Source: Salipiger sp. CCB-MM3 (lineage in GTDB: Bacteria; Pseudomonadota; Alphaproteobacteria; Rhodobacterales; Rhodobacteraceae). From it: 64,000 nt of DNA. The notes beneath the pieces are model-generated. The model ran no database searches, was not told where the DNA came from, and saw only the letters and a program-made list of their open reading frames with translations. Positions 49,008 to 58,881 of this stretch are shown here, piece by piece. Both the position numbers and the translations under genes were made by a program. The DNA is taken from positions 2,140,501-2,204,500 of the forward strand of contig NZ_CP014595.1 in the NCBI RefSeq assembly GCF_001687105.1, in the 5' to 3' direction. Position 1 is the stretch's first letter. Each line of letters starts with the position of its first letter.

Positions 49008-49068
49008 CTTCGTCTAGAGGCAAATATCCCGGGGGAAATCCGCGCCAGCGGATTGGGGCAGAGCCCCC
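49008..49068 (-). repeat. Interspersed two-hairpin element, type B, minus orientation
   Basis: On the minus strand: GGGGC-TCT-GCCCC hairpin 1, AATCCGC-TGGC-GCGGATT hairpin 2, then TCCCCCGGGATATTTGCC and TCTAGACGAAG. Hairpin 2 differs in sequence from the copies at 28598 and 33248 while keeping full pairing. Between the two TerB genes. Confidence 0.78.
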
Positions 49069-49090
49069 AGCTACGGCCAGCTACAGTTGG

Positions 49091-49498
49091 TCAATTCGCG
49101 CGATTGGGCGCGGCAAGATCCTGCGGCGTCACGAAAAGCAGATGTTCCGACAGCCATAGCGCGCTCTGCAGCGAGGCGGCGGGCGCTTCGGCGTCGGCCA
49201 TGACTTCATAGAGACAATGCGCCAGCGCCAGCCGCTCGCGATAGCCGACCGCGCGGGCCAAAAGCGCGGCGAAACAGGCGGTGTCGGGGGCTGCCGCCGC
49301 GACGGCCTGACAGGAGATGCGCATCTCGGCGGCCTCGCGCGGGGTCAATTCGTGGCGGCGGGCCAGAACCGCATCGACCACCGACACGCGCAGCAATGGC
49401 GGCTGGCCTTGGGCTTCGGCGGCGGCGCGCAGCAAAAGCGCCCCGAGCGCCAGCGGCACATCGCAGGGTTCGAGCGGCGTTGCCTCGGGGGCTGCCAT
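49091..49498 (-). CDS. Diverged TerB-like paralog
   Basis: 135 residues from ATG 49498 (a TTG at 49522 is an alternative). It aligns along its length with the neighbouring TerB: TPREAAEMR with SPFEASKLR, DTACFAALLARAVGYRERLALAHCLYEVM with DTVRFTRAIKDAVAYEDRIAVIEALWQVA. The acidic metal positions are lost (AEAQGQPPL for ADETYDQSE; ADAEAPAAS for ADGSRDDEE). Either subfunctionalised after tandem duplication or decaying; the frame is intact. Confidence 0.7.
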   Translation of the reverse strand: MAAPEATPLEPCDVPLALGALLLRAAAEAQGQPPLLRVSVVDAVLARRHELTPREAAEMRISCQAVAAAAPDTACFAALLARAVGYRERLALAHCLYEVMADAEAPAASLQSALWLSEHLLFVTPQDLAAPNRAN

Positions 49499-49645
49499 CC
49501 AGAATTTCAGACCGCGCGGCAAAGTCTTAGCCTAGGTGCGCGCGGCTGCGCATATGCGTGAACCGTGTCATTTCGGCCCTGTTCGCTGAGTGTCGTCTGA
49601 CTTACTTTGCGTCAGGTTCCGGCGGCGGGCAATGGTCTTGCGCGG

Positions 49646-50434
49646 TCAGCGCGCGGCCTTGGCACGGCGCAGCCGATCGGTGAGGGCGCTTGCCGCCTCG
49701 GACAGACCCCACGGCGGGTTCACCACGAACATGCCCGAGCCGATCATCCGATGATTTTCGCGCACGGGGGGAAAGCGGATCTCGTGGCAGAGCGCGTCGG
49801 GGAAATCCTCGGTCAGCGCCGCCAGCATCGGCACATGCGCGGCGGAACTGAGGATCGGATACCAGAGCGCAAGCACGCCGACGTTCCACTTCTTGTTGAT
49901 CTGGCGAAAGAATTTCGGGATCTCGACGTAGTCCTGCTTGAGCTCATAGGGCGGATCGACGAGCAGCACGCCGCGCCGGGGCTCTGGCGGGCAGAGGCTG
50001 TGGGCGAGGGCGAATCCATCCTGCCGGTGCAGCGTCACATTGGGCGCGCGCAGTGCCAGCGTCAGCGCCTGATGCTCTTGCGGGTGAAGCTCGGCGAGGT
50101 GGATTTTATCGTTCGGGCGCAGCAGCTTGGAGGCGATGAGCGGCGAGCCCGGATAGGCGTTCGGCCCATGTTCGCGGCGCACCGCATCCAGCGCGGCGAG
50201 ATAGGGATGATCCTGCCCGAAGATGCCCGCATGGGCGCCGATGCCCTGCGCCGCCTCGCCGGTTTTTACCGCCTCGTCGGAGGTCAGATCATAGAGCCCG
50301 CGACCGGCATGCGTCTCGATATAGGTGAGCGGTTTGTCCTTCTTCGTGAGGTAGGACAGCAGCTCTGCAAGCAGCGCGTGCTTTTGCAGATCGGCGAGGT
50401 TCCCGGCGTGGAAGGCGTGTTGGTAGGAAAGCAT
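49646..50434 (-). CDS. rlmJ: 23S rRNA (adenine2030-N6)-methyltransferase
   Basis: 262 residues from ATG 50434, beginning MLSYQHAFHAGNLADLQKH as in E. coli RlmJ. SAM motif I region ETHAGRGLYDL, catalytic motif IV DPPYELK, and IGSGMFVVNPPWGL near the C-terminus. Methylates A2030 of 23S rRNA and is needed for use of extracellular DNA in E. coli. Three phased ATGCA repeats lie just upstream at 50464. Confidence 0.93.
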   Translation of the reverse strand: MLSYQHAFHAGNLADLQKHALLAELLSYLTKKDKPLTYIETHAGRGLYDLTSDEAVKTGEAAQGIGAHAGIFGQDHPYLAALDAVRREHGPNAYPGSPLIASKLLRPNDKIHLAELHPQEHQALTLALRAPNVTLHRQDGFALAHSLCPPEPRRGVLLVDPPYELKQDYVEIPKFFRQINKKWNVGVLALWYPILSSAAHVPMLAALTEDFPDALCHEIRFPPVRENHRMIGSGMFVVNPPWGLSEAASALTDRLRRAKAAR

Positions 50435-50762
50435 CTGGGCCTCGGAGCAGGGGGGCACAAGCGATGCACAAAGCATGCACAACCCATGCATATGCCGCAG
50501 CAGATAGCCCTTGCGGCGCGCCCTGTCGAGCCAGTGGCCTTTGGCGCGCGCTTTCGGCCTGCCGCTGCGGCGGGCAGGGCAAGAGCGCGGCGGCGCAAAT
50601 GCGAGCAACAGAGCGCCCACATCGGCGGAGCGGGTGGTTCGGCCTTGCGGGGCCCTGAAGCGCGCGCGATGCTGCCCCAATTGACGGAAGAAATTTTTGA
50701 AAATTTTTACGCGCGGCTGCGAGAGGACGGGACGCCCCTCTGCCGCGCCGAGGAGCGAAACC
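50435..50762. other. 328-bp divergent gap between rlmJ and an acyltransferase gene
   Basis: Holds the phased repeats at 50464-50496, a long GC-rich stretch with no protein-like frame, and an AT-rich direct repeat (AAATTTTTG AAAATTTTTA, 50691-50710) 50 bp before the acyltransferase start, likely its promoter region. No tRNA or known riboswitch. Confidence 0.45.
50464..50496. repeat. Three 11-bp phased ATGCA repeats
   Basis: ATGCACAAAGC, ATGCACAACCC and ATGCATATGCC start at 50464, 50475 and 50486, exactly one helical turn apart, 30 bp upstream of the rlmJ start. Suggests a cooperative protein site on one DNA face. Confidence 0.5.
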
Positions 50763-51890
50763 GTGACAATCGAGGACTTCATGACGGCGGCCGAGGGCCG
50801 CCCGAGCGGCTTTGACTATATGCGACTGCTGCTCTCGGTTCTGGTTCTGGCAATTCACAGCGTGCAGATCGCCTATGGGCAGCAATTCTACATGGAGGTG
50901 ATCTGGAGCCATTTCCCCAGCGACGGGCTGGCGATGACCGTGCTGCCGATGTTCTTTGCCCTGTCGGGCTTTCTGGTGGCGGGCAGCCTTTATCGCTGCC
51001 GCACGCTGTTTTCCTTCATGGGGCTGAGGTTCATCCGCATCTATCCGGCGCTGGCGGTGGAAGTGGTGCTGTCGGCGGTGGTGCTGGGGCCGCTGGTGAC
51101 CTCGCTGGCGTGGCCCGAGTATTTCGCCGCCGAGGAGTTTGCCCGCTATCTGCTCAACGCCACTGGCCATGTGAGCAACGAGTCGATGTATCTGCCGGGG
51201 GTCTTCGCGGGCAACCCGCAGGAAGGCTTGGCGAACGGCCAGCTGTGGACCGTGCCCTATGAGCTTTATTGCTACATCGGCCTTGGCCTTCTGACGCTGC
51301 TTGGCGCGCGGCGCGACCGGCGCGTGCTGCTGCTGGGTCTGCTGGCCTTCCTGACGCTGTCGGTGGTGAAGATGGGGCTGAACACCGGCTGGCATTTCGA
51401 CCCTTGGGTCGGCACGGTCACCGGACGGGCGCTGGTGCTGGCCTTCGTCTGCGGTGTCTGCCTGCATGCGTGGCGCGAGGTGATCGCCGTGCGGTTTGGA
51501 TTCGTGCTGGCAGGCGCGGTGATCGCGGTGATCGCGTTCAGCCTCAGCGGGCTGGGCCAATACGTGGGGATTTTCGCGATCTCTTACGTGACGGTGGGGC
51601 TGGGGTTGATGAATGCGCCGCGGCTTGGCGTGCTGAAGCGGGCCGATCTCAGCTATGGCATCTTTCTTTATCACTTCATCATCGAGCAGCTGGTGGCCTA
51701 TCTGCTGCCCGGTCTGCGCGAATGGTATTGGATCACGCTGGTGTCGCTGCCGGTGACGGCGCTGGTGGCGCATCTGTCGTGGGTGCTGATCGAGCGCCCG
51801 GCGCTGCGGCTGCGGCGGCATGTCTTTGCGCTGGAAGGCTGGGCGGTGGGCGCGATGCCCGCGCTGGCCGGGCGCGGCGCGCTGCGGTGA
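50763..51890 (+). CDS. Acyltransferase 3 family membrane protein (OafA-like)
   Basis: 375 residues from GTG 50763 with AGGAG at 50751-50755. About ten membrane spans; FDYMRLLLSVLVLAIHSVQ carries the family His near the first span, MFFALSGFLVAGSLYR and RFIRIYPALAVEV are signature blocks. Adds acyl (usually acetyl) groups to cell-surface sugars. No polysaccharide genes are adjacent. Bidirectional terminator follows. Confidence 0.88.
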   Translation: MTIEDFMTAAEGRPSGFDYMRLLLSVLVLAIHSVQIAYGQQFYMEVIWSHFPSDGLAMTVLPMFFALSGFLVAGSLYRCRTLFSFMGLRFIRIYPALAVEVVLSAVVLGPLVTSLAWPEYFAAEEFARYLLNATGHVSNESMYLPGVFAGNPQEGLANGQLWTVPYELYCYIGLGLLTLLGARRDRRVLLLGLLAFLTLSVVKMGLNTGWHFDPWVGTVTGRALVLAFVCGVCLHAWREVIAVRFGFVLAGAVIAVIAFSLSGLGQYVGIFAISYVTVGLGLMNAPRLGVLKRADLSYGIFLYHFIIEQLVAYLLPGLREWYWITLVSLPVTALVAHLSWVLIERPALRLRRHVFALEGWAVGAMPALAGRGALR

Positions 51891-51914
51891 TCCGCGGGCG
51901 CAGGCCCTATCGCA

Positions 51915-51944
51915 AAAAGGCCCGGACGTATGCCCGGGCCTTTT
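51915..51944. terminator. Bidirectional terminator between acyltransferase and pyrG
   Basis: AAAAGGCCCGG (51915-51925) and CCGGGCCTTTT (51934-51944): an 11-bp perfect stem with an 8-nt loop and A/T runs built into both sides. Ends the plus-strand acyltransferase and minus-strand pyrG. Confidence 0.9.
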
Positions 51945-51965
51945 CGAATTCTGTGAGGGTGGCGC

Positions 51966-53609
<1,644 letters not shown>

Positions 53610-53779
53610 TGGCAGCGCGACCCCGTGATTTGCGTCAAAATGGAGGACACCCACGGCCCAACGAGCCGCAGCATCACGGGAGTCCACGTATAAAGGATTC
53701 GGGCCGCACTGTCTAGCCAACCGCAAGATGCTGTTGCGGCTGACAGGCGGCCCTCAAGCTGTTGTTAGTCTGGCGGATA

Positions 53780-54169
53780 TTAGTCCGCGCTGGGAACCAT
53801 CGGCGCATCTGCGCCAGAATCGGTGCCCGTCTCGCCCGACGGCGGCGGCAGCAGGCCATCCGTGTCGAGCGTTGCCGGAGCGGAGCCGTCGCTCTCTTCG
53901 GCGGAGCTGCCGCCGGTGAGCCGGTCCATGACCGAGGTGCCGCTTGCATCGCTCGCCGCGAGCACCGTCAGGGTGATCGAGGTGATGATGAAGGCGATGG
54001 CGAGCCCCCAGGTGATCTTGCCCAGTGCCGTGGCTGCTGCGCGTTGGCTCATGGCGCCACCGCCGCCGCCGCCCATCCCAAGGCCGCCGCCTTCGGATCG
54101 CTGCAGAAGCACCACGCCGATAAGCGCGAGCGCAAGGAGGAGGTGCACGATGAGGATCACGTTTTCCAT
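53780..54169 (-). CDS. secG: Preprotein translocase subunit SecG
   Basis: 129 residues: two membrane spans (NVILIVHLLLALALIGVVLL and LGKITWGLAIAFIITSITLTVL) around the Gly-rich loop GGGLGMGGGGGGAMSQRAAAT, the SecG hallmark. An acidic, low-complexity C-tail of about 50 residues follows (GGSSAEESDGSAPATLDTDG), longer than in E. coli. Part of SecYEG. Confidence 0.94.
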   Translation of the reverse strand: MENVILIVHLLLALALIGVVLLQRSEGGGLGMGGGGGGAMSQRAAATALGKITWGLAIAFIITSITLTVLAASDASGTSVMDRLTGGSSAEESDGSAPATLDTDGLLPPPSGETGTDSGADAPMVPSAD

Positions 54170-54423
54170 GGGGCGTCTCAGGCATTCCGGCTGTGTTGAA
54201 CGGGCGCTGTGTAGGGCAAGGCGACTGCACACGCAACCCGGCTCTTGGCGGCAATGCGGCGGCACCCGCCCGTTGCGGCATGTAAGTCAGGATGGAACTC
54301 AGGCGCGGGGCGCCAAAACAACCGCAGCATCACCCGCCGCCCCCGCTTCATTGTTCCACAAATACGCACTCTTGGGCGCAGCGGCCGGGCGGCCCTCGAT
54401 GGGCTGAGAGCGGGGGATTTTCG

Positions 54424-54464
54424 CTCAGACCCGGTGCGGCACATGACAGAAATTCTTGTCTGAG
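54424..54464. promoter_or_regulatory. Inverted repeat CTCAGAC...GTCTGAG upstream of a transporter
   Basis: CTCAGAC at 54424-54430 and GTCTGAG at 54458-54464 are a perfect 7-bp dyad with 27 bp between, ending 28 bp before the transporter ATG at 54492. The rest of the 322-bp divergent gap (54170-54491) shows nothing I can name. Confidence 0.35.
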
Positions 54465-54491
54465 TGAAAGGGTGCGGCTACCGTTCGCCTC

Positions 54492-55433
54492 ATGGTTGGT
54501 GATCGTCCTCTTCTTGGTGTCCTTTTGATGCTTGGCTTCTGCATCGTCGCCCCGATGGGCGACGCGACGGCCAAGCTGCTTGGGGACAAGGTCACGATCG
54601 GCCAGCTGCTGCTTTTGCGCTTTGCCATTCAGGCGCTGGTGCTGGCACCGCTGGTGATCGCTACCCATCGGGTCTGGCGGATGCGGCGGCGAATCTTCGC
54701 CCTGACCGCGCTGCGCACGCTGCTGCATATGCTGGGCATTGGGCTGATGTTCGCCGCGCTGCGCCATTTGCCGCTGGCCGATGCGGTGGCCATCGCCTTT
54801 GTCATGCCGTTCTTCATGCTGCTGCTCGGCCATTACGTGCTGGGCGAGGAGGTGGGCTGGCGGCGGCTTGCGGCCTGCGGCGTCGGGTTTGTCGGCACGC
54901 TGCTGGTGGTGCAGCCCGCCTTTGCCGAGGTCGGCTGGCCGGCGCTGCTGCCGTTGGGCGTGGCGCTGAACTTCTCGCTCTTCATGCTGGTTACGCGGCA
55001 GATCGCGCGCGAAACCGATGCGATCTCGCTGCAGGCGATCTCGGGCGGGATGGCGGTGCTGATCCTCGTGCCGGTGCTGGCGCTGCTGCCGGGGGCCATG
55101 CTGCCCGCGCTGGAGTGGAGCGGCGAGGGGGCCGAGGTCTGGGGGCTGATCCTTGGCATTGGCCTGCTGGGGACGCTGGCGCATCTGCTGATGACATGGT
55201 CGCTGCGCTTTGCGCCCGGCGCGACGCTGGCGCCGATGCAATATCTGGAGATTCCCTTCGCCACGCTGTTCGGCTTTCTGGTCTGGAGCGACCTGCCGGA
55301 CGGGCTGGCGACGGTGGGCATCTGCATCACCGTCGCCTCGGGGCTTTATATCCTCATGCGCGAGCGGGCCATCGCGCGTCGGCTTGCTGCAGCGCCTGCG
55401 CCAGTGGCGCCAGATGCTGCGCCGGCAGAATGA
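54492..55433 (+). CDS. EamA/DMT-family transporter
   Basis: 313 residues, ten spans in two repeats; LGFCIVAPMGDATAKLLGD at the N-terminus and MQYLEIPFATLFGFLVWSDLP in the second repeat match the S-adenosylmethionine/metabolite DMT exporters annotated in roseobacters. An Ala-Pro tail ends the protein. Its last 80 bp overlap the thiN gene antisense. Confidence 0.87.
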   Translation: MVGDRPLLGVLLMLGFCIVAPMGDATAKLLGDKVTIGQLLLLRFAIQALVLAPLVIATHRVWRMRRRIFALTALRTLLHMLGIGLMFAALRHLPLADAVAIAFVMPFFMLLLGHYVLGEEVGWRRLAACGVGFVGTLLVVQPAFAEVGWPALLPLGVALNFSLFMLVTRQIARETDAISLQAISGGMAVLILVPVLALLPGAMLPALEWSGEGAEVWGLILGIGLLGTLAHLLMTWSLRFAPGATLAPMQYLEIPFATLFGFLVWSDLPDGLATVGICITVASGLYILMRERAIARRLAAAPAPVAPDAAPAE

Positions 55434-56052
55434 TCAGCATCTTCGGGGCATCAAAGCTCAGGTCCACACGCGGTGCATCGGTCTGGTTCGACGTGCCGGT
55501 GATCCCATCGGGGCGGAAACGCAGCCCGTCGATCGGCCAGCGCAGCCCGGAACTGGTGCCGCCACAGTCCGCCATCGGATAAAGCGAAAAGCGGCAGCCG
55601 ATGGGCAGCTCGAGCGAGATCCGCGGCGGGCAGAGCGCCACCACGTCATCGCGGCCCACCAGCAGGCAGCGGCGGTCGGGGTGACGCGCCAGAACCGTCA
55701 TCGCCGCCAGTTGGTGATCAAGCCGTGCGCCAAGAAAGCCCGCCGCATAGACCAGAGGTGCCGCGATGTTGCGCAGACACTTGTCGAAATCGGTGCTGTC
55801 CTGTTCCGTGATAAGATGGATTCGCTCTGGCGGGATTGCGGCGCGGGCGTCGTCTGTCAGGGAATCGAGATCGCCGATCACCGCATCGGGGATCACCCCG
55901 GCTGCCAGCAGCGCATCTGCGCCGCCATCGGCCGCCACGCGCAGCTGGGCCTTGTCCAGCAGCGGCGACAAGAGGTCGGGCGGGCAGTCTCCGCCGCCCG
56001 CCAGCAAGACGGGTCCGTCGGACCTGAGACGTTCGGAAGCTCCGGGATTCAT
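55354..56052 (-). CDS. thiN: Thiamine diphosphokinase
   Basis: 232 residues. LAADGGADALLAAGVIPDAVIGDLDSL (shown in part as VAADGGADALL and VIGDLDSL) is the TPK active-site region; QDSTDFDKCL is the second motif. Makes thiamine pyrophosphate from thiamine and ATP. C-terminal B1-binding domain is somewhat divergent. Convergent with the DMT transporter, overlapping by 80 bp. Confidence 0.9.
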   Translation of the reverse strand: MNPGASERLRSDGPVLLAGGGDCPPDLLSPLLDKAQLRVAADGGADALLAAGVIPDAVIGDLDSLTDDARAAIPPERIHLITEQDSTDFDKCLRNIAAPLVYAAGFLGARLDHQLAAMTVLARHPDRRCLLVGRDDVVALCPPRISLELPIGCRFSLYPMADCGGTSSGLRWPIDGLRFRPDGITGTSNQTDAPRVDLSFDAPKMLIILPAQHLAPLAQALQQADARWPARA

Positions 56053-56192
56053 GGCTTTTTAGTGGCTTTTCGCGAAAACGACCACAATTTGGTCATGAAA
56101 TGATACGGTGAAAACCTCAGATTCGGTCAGCTTTGGTCTCCTGGTAGATGGTAAACAGTTTGTTGCAGATCGAGTGAAAGAGTGAGCGGCAC

Positions 56193-58664
56193 ATGGTGAG
56201 TTCCAGCAAGATATTGACGGTCTCCTACGGCACCTTCTCCTGTACGGCAGAAGGGTTCGAGGATCCCCTCGCGGTGGTCAAGGAGAGCACGAATTTCTTC
56301 CGTGGTGTGGTGCGGGAAGATCGCTTCTTCGGTGCCGAGCCGCCGCAGTTTGATCCCGAGCTTGCCGCGCAGCTTATGCAGGCGCAGGTCAGTGCCGACG
56401 CGCAGAGCGGCCGTCTGGTGCTGCGCGGGCCGCTGGCCGATGCGGCGATGCCCGCGGCAGCGCAGGCCGGTGCCGATGTGGTCGGCCCCGACGCCGAGCG
56501 CGGCATGGAAAAGGCACTGAGCGAGGCCGCCGAGCGCGCTGCCGCCGAGGCCGCCGCCGAGGAAGCTGAGCTGCAGCGCGACGCGGAGGCTGCTGCCAAA
56601 GCCGCCGCCGAATCCGCGCAGATCGAGGCGCAGGCCGAGATTCTGGCCGAAGGCGATGACAGCCTCTCCGCCGAGGCGGCGTTCTTTGCGGCGGAAAGCG
56701 CCGTGCCCGCCCATGACGCCTTTGACGATGATTACGACGACGAGCCGGTTGCCGCTGCTGCGGCGCCCGCCGCGCCGGTTGCAGGCATCGTTCCGGCCTC
56801 CGACGACAGCGTGGCCGCCAAACTGCGCCGCATTCGCGCCGTTGTGTCGGGCGGGGCCGTTGCCGCGACCGCGCCGGACGTGAGCGAAGACGCCGATCAG
56901 GACGGTGAAGACACGGTTGCCGCCGTCTCCGCCATGCTCGGCACGCTCGATGTGGATGCGCCCGAGGTCCGTGATGTGGCCCTTGATGAGAGCGCTGAAG
57001 ACGCGGACGACGCGCAGGACATGCAGATCGACCTGTCGGTGCTGCAGGGCGAAGATTGGGACGACGAAGAGGATGCCGCCGAGGATGCCACGGATGCGGA
57101 CCTTGAGGGAGAGCTCGAGGCAGAGCTCGACGCGCCCGTCGCGGACGCCCCCTTTGCGCTGACCAAGGCTTTTGCCGCCGCGCCGGACCATGCTGAAGAG
57201 GCAGAGATCGAGGCGGCTGAGCCCGAAGCTGCGGCCCCCGCGAAAGTGGTCCGGGTTGCACCTGAGGCTTCCGCAGAAGCCGCCACCGACACCAACACCG
57301 CGCCGGAGGCCGCAAAGCCGTCCAAACCGCGCCGGGTGCGCGTGGTGAAGGTGAGCCGCGCCGCCTTTGACGCCGCCGTGGCGACGGGTGCGCTGGAAGA
57401 AGTGCGCCAAGAGCCTGCCAAGAGCAGCCTCAGCGCCGATGACGAGGCCGACCTTGCCCGCGAGCTTGAAGCGGTGAAGGCCGAACTGGCCGCCGGTCTC
57501 GAAGATGAATGGGACGAGGTCGACGATCTCGACCAGATCAGCGCGGCGGCGGAAGAGGCCGAGGCGGACACGCCGGTGCCCGCCGAGACGCTGCTTGCCG
57601 AGCTTGAAGCCGAGACCGAGGAAGAGAGCGCTTGGGACGACGAAGACCTCGAGGATGAGGATTTCGACGACGAAGCATGGGGCGACGACGATTGGGACGA
57701 TGAGGATGACGACGAGGAAGACCTCGCCGCCTCCGCAGCCGCCCGCGATGCCCTGCTCGACGATGAGGATGACGAAGACGACGATCTGGCCGAGGAATTC
57801 ACCGAAGCATTCGACGCGCCGCTGGATGAGGCCGATCAGGACGGTGATGATCAGGACTGGGACGATCAAGACGGTGACGATCAAGACGGTGACATCGAAG
57901 AGATGATCCGCGCCGCGCAGCAGGACGTGCGCAAGGCGGTGAAGCTCTCGAGCCCGGCGCGCATGATGCTGACCGAGACCAGCGTCGAGGACAATGACAC
58001 CTCGCGTATCCTGAACGAGACCAACACCCAGCTTGAAGAGCCCGAGGGCAACCGCCGCCGCAGCGCCATCGCGCATCTCCGCGCCGCCGTGGCCGCAACC
58101 CGCGCCGACCGTCTGCTGGGCCGCAAGAAGGACGCCGAAGAGCAGGCGCAGCCCTACCGCGAGGATCTGGCGGATGTGGTGCGTCCGCGCCGCCCCGCGC
58201 CGGCTCCGCAGGAGGCCGCCACCGAGCGCCCCGCCGCCGAAGCTCCGCTGCGCCCCGCGCCGCTGAAGCTGGTCGCCGAGCAGCGCGTGAACGAAACCGC
58301 GGATGCGCCCGAAGCGCCGCTGCGTCCGCGCCGGGTGACGCTGGCCGATCTGGAAGAGCAAGCCCCCGCAGGCGTTCAGGGCGATTTCGCCAGCTACGCC
58401 GAAAGCGTCGGCGCGCACGACCTGCCGGATCTTCTTGAGGCCGCAGCCTCCTACCTGTCGTATATCGAGGGCCGCGCCCAGTTCTCGCGCCCGCAGCTGA
58501 TGACCAAAGTGCGTCAGGTGGAAGGCGAGGACTCGAGCCGCGAGGATCGCCTGCGCAGCTTCGGCCAGCTTCTGCGCGACGGTAAGATCGAGAAGACCGG
58601 CGGCGGGCGGTTCACCGTCTCCGACCGGATCAGCTTCAAGCCCTCGGCCCGCGCCGCAGGCTGA
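56193..58664 (+). CDS. Large acidic, low-complexity protein with conserved ends
   Basis: 823 residues. N-terminus (VSSSKILTVSYGTFSCTAEG, to about residue 60) and C-terminus (about 735-823, with YLSYIEGRAQFSRPQLM and RLRSFGQLLRDGKIEK, looking like a winged helix) appear ordered; the middle 600 residues are Ala/Glu/Asp-rich and probably disordered. Residues about 475-570 are a run of Asp/Glu broken by Trp and Phe (WDDEDLEDEDFDDEAWGDDD). A 15-bp in-frame tandem repeat lies inside. Shine-Dalgarno is weak (GAGTGAG). No family function known to me; transcript ends at the terminator at 58688. Confidence 0.85.
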   Translation: MVSSSKILTVSYGTFSCTAEGFEDPLAVVKESTNFFRGVVREDRFFGAEPPQFDPELAAQLMQAQVSADAQSGRLVLRGPLADAAMPAAAQAGADVVGPDAERGMEKALSEAAERAAAEAAAEEAELQRDAEAAAKAAAESAQIEAQAEILAEGDDSLSAEAAFFAAESAVPAHDAFDDDYDDEPVAAAAAPAAPVAGIVPASDDSVAAKLRRIRAVVSGGAVAATAPDVSEDADQDGEDTVAAVSAMLGTLDVDAPEVRDVALDESAEDADDAQDMQIDLSVLQGEDWDDEEDAAEDATDADLEGELEAELDAPVADAPFALTKAFAAAPDHAEEAEIEAAEPEAAAPAKVVRVAPEASAEAATDTNTAPEAAKPSKPRRVRVVKVSRAAFDAAVATGALEEVRQEPAKSSLSADDEADLARELEAVKAELAAGLEDEWDEVDDLDQISAAAEEAEADTPVPAETLLAELEAETEEESAWDDEDLEDEDFDDEAWGDDDWDDEDDDEEDLAASAAARDALLDDEDDEDDDLAEEFTEAFDAPLDEADQDGDDQDWDDQDGDDQDGDIEEMIRAAQQDVRKAVKLSSPARMMLTETSVEDNDTSRILNETNTQLEEPEGNRRRSAIAHLRAAVAATRADRLLGRKKDAEEQAQPYREDLADVVRPRRPAPAPQEAATERPAAEAPLRPAPLKLVAEQRVNETADAPEAPLRPRRVTLADLEEQAPAGVQGDFASYAESVGAHDLPDLLEAAASYLSYIEGRAQFSRPQLMTKVRQVEGEDSSREDRLRSFGQLLRDGKIEKTGGGRFTVSDRISFKPSARAAG
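57834..57893 (+). repeat. Four in-frame 15-bp tandem repeats
   Basis: GATCAGGACGGTGAT, GATCAGGACTGGGAC, GATCAAGACGGTGAC, GATCAAGACGGTGAC: four units coding DQDGD, DQDWD, DQDGD, DQDGD within the acidic region. A related GATCAGGACGGTGAAG occurs at 56896. Copy number is likely to vary between strains. Confidence 0.85.
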
Positions 58665-58687
58665 CCCGGCGGCCAAGACCCCGCCAT

Positions 58688-58723
58688 CAAAGCGCCCCTG
58701 CGAGCCATCGCGGGGGCGCTTTG
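58688..58723. terminator. Terminator after the acidic protein gene
   Basis: CAAAGCGCCCC (58688-58698) and GGGGCGCTTTG (58713-58723), an 11-bp perfect stem with a 14-nt loop that can pair further. Symmetric enough to work both ways; a short T-tract (CGTTTC) follows. Confidence 0.8.
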
Positions 58724-58881
58724 CGTTTCACCGGGCCGGACGGGTCACCGGGCCGGGCGGACGCCTCGTTCACGGCGATGTGCCTCGCGCTGCGGGAACA
58801 GGGCAGGGGGGACCGCTCGTTTGATCCGTGACCCGCAGCGCCGAAGCGCGGCGCGCCGGAACGGACCAAACGGAGATTGAG

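Noticed and set aside
50289..51821. 510-codon minus-strand frame over the acyltransferase
   Set aside because: Translation is His/Gln/Arg repeats without motifs; the opposite strand has a clear ten-span acyltransferase.
56127..58676. 849-codon open frame antisense to the acidic protein
   Set aside because: Shadow of the D/E-rich coding strand; the plus-strand frame has conserved-looking ends and a better start and terminator.
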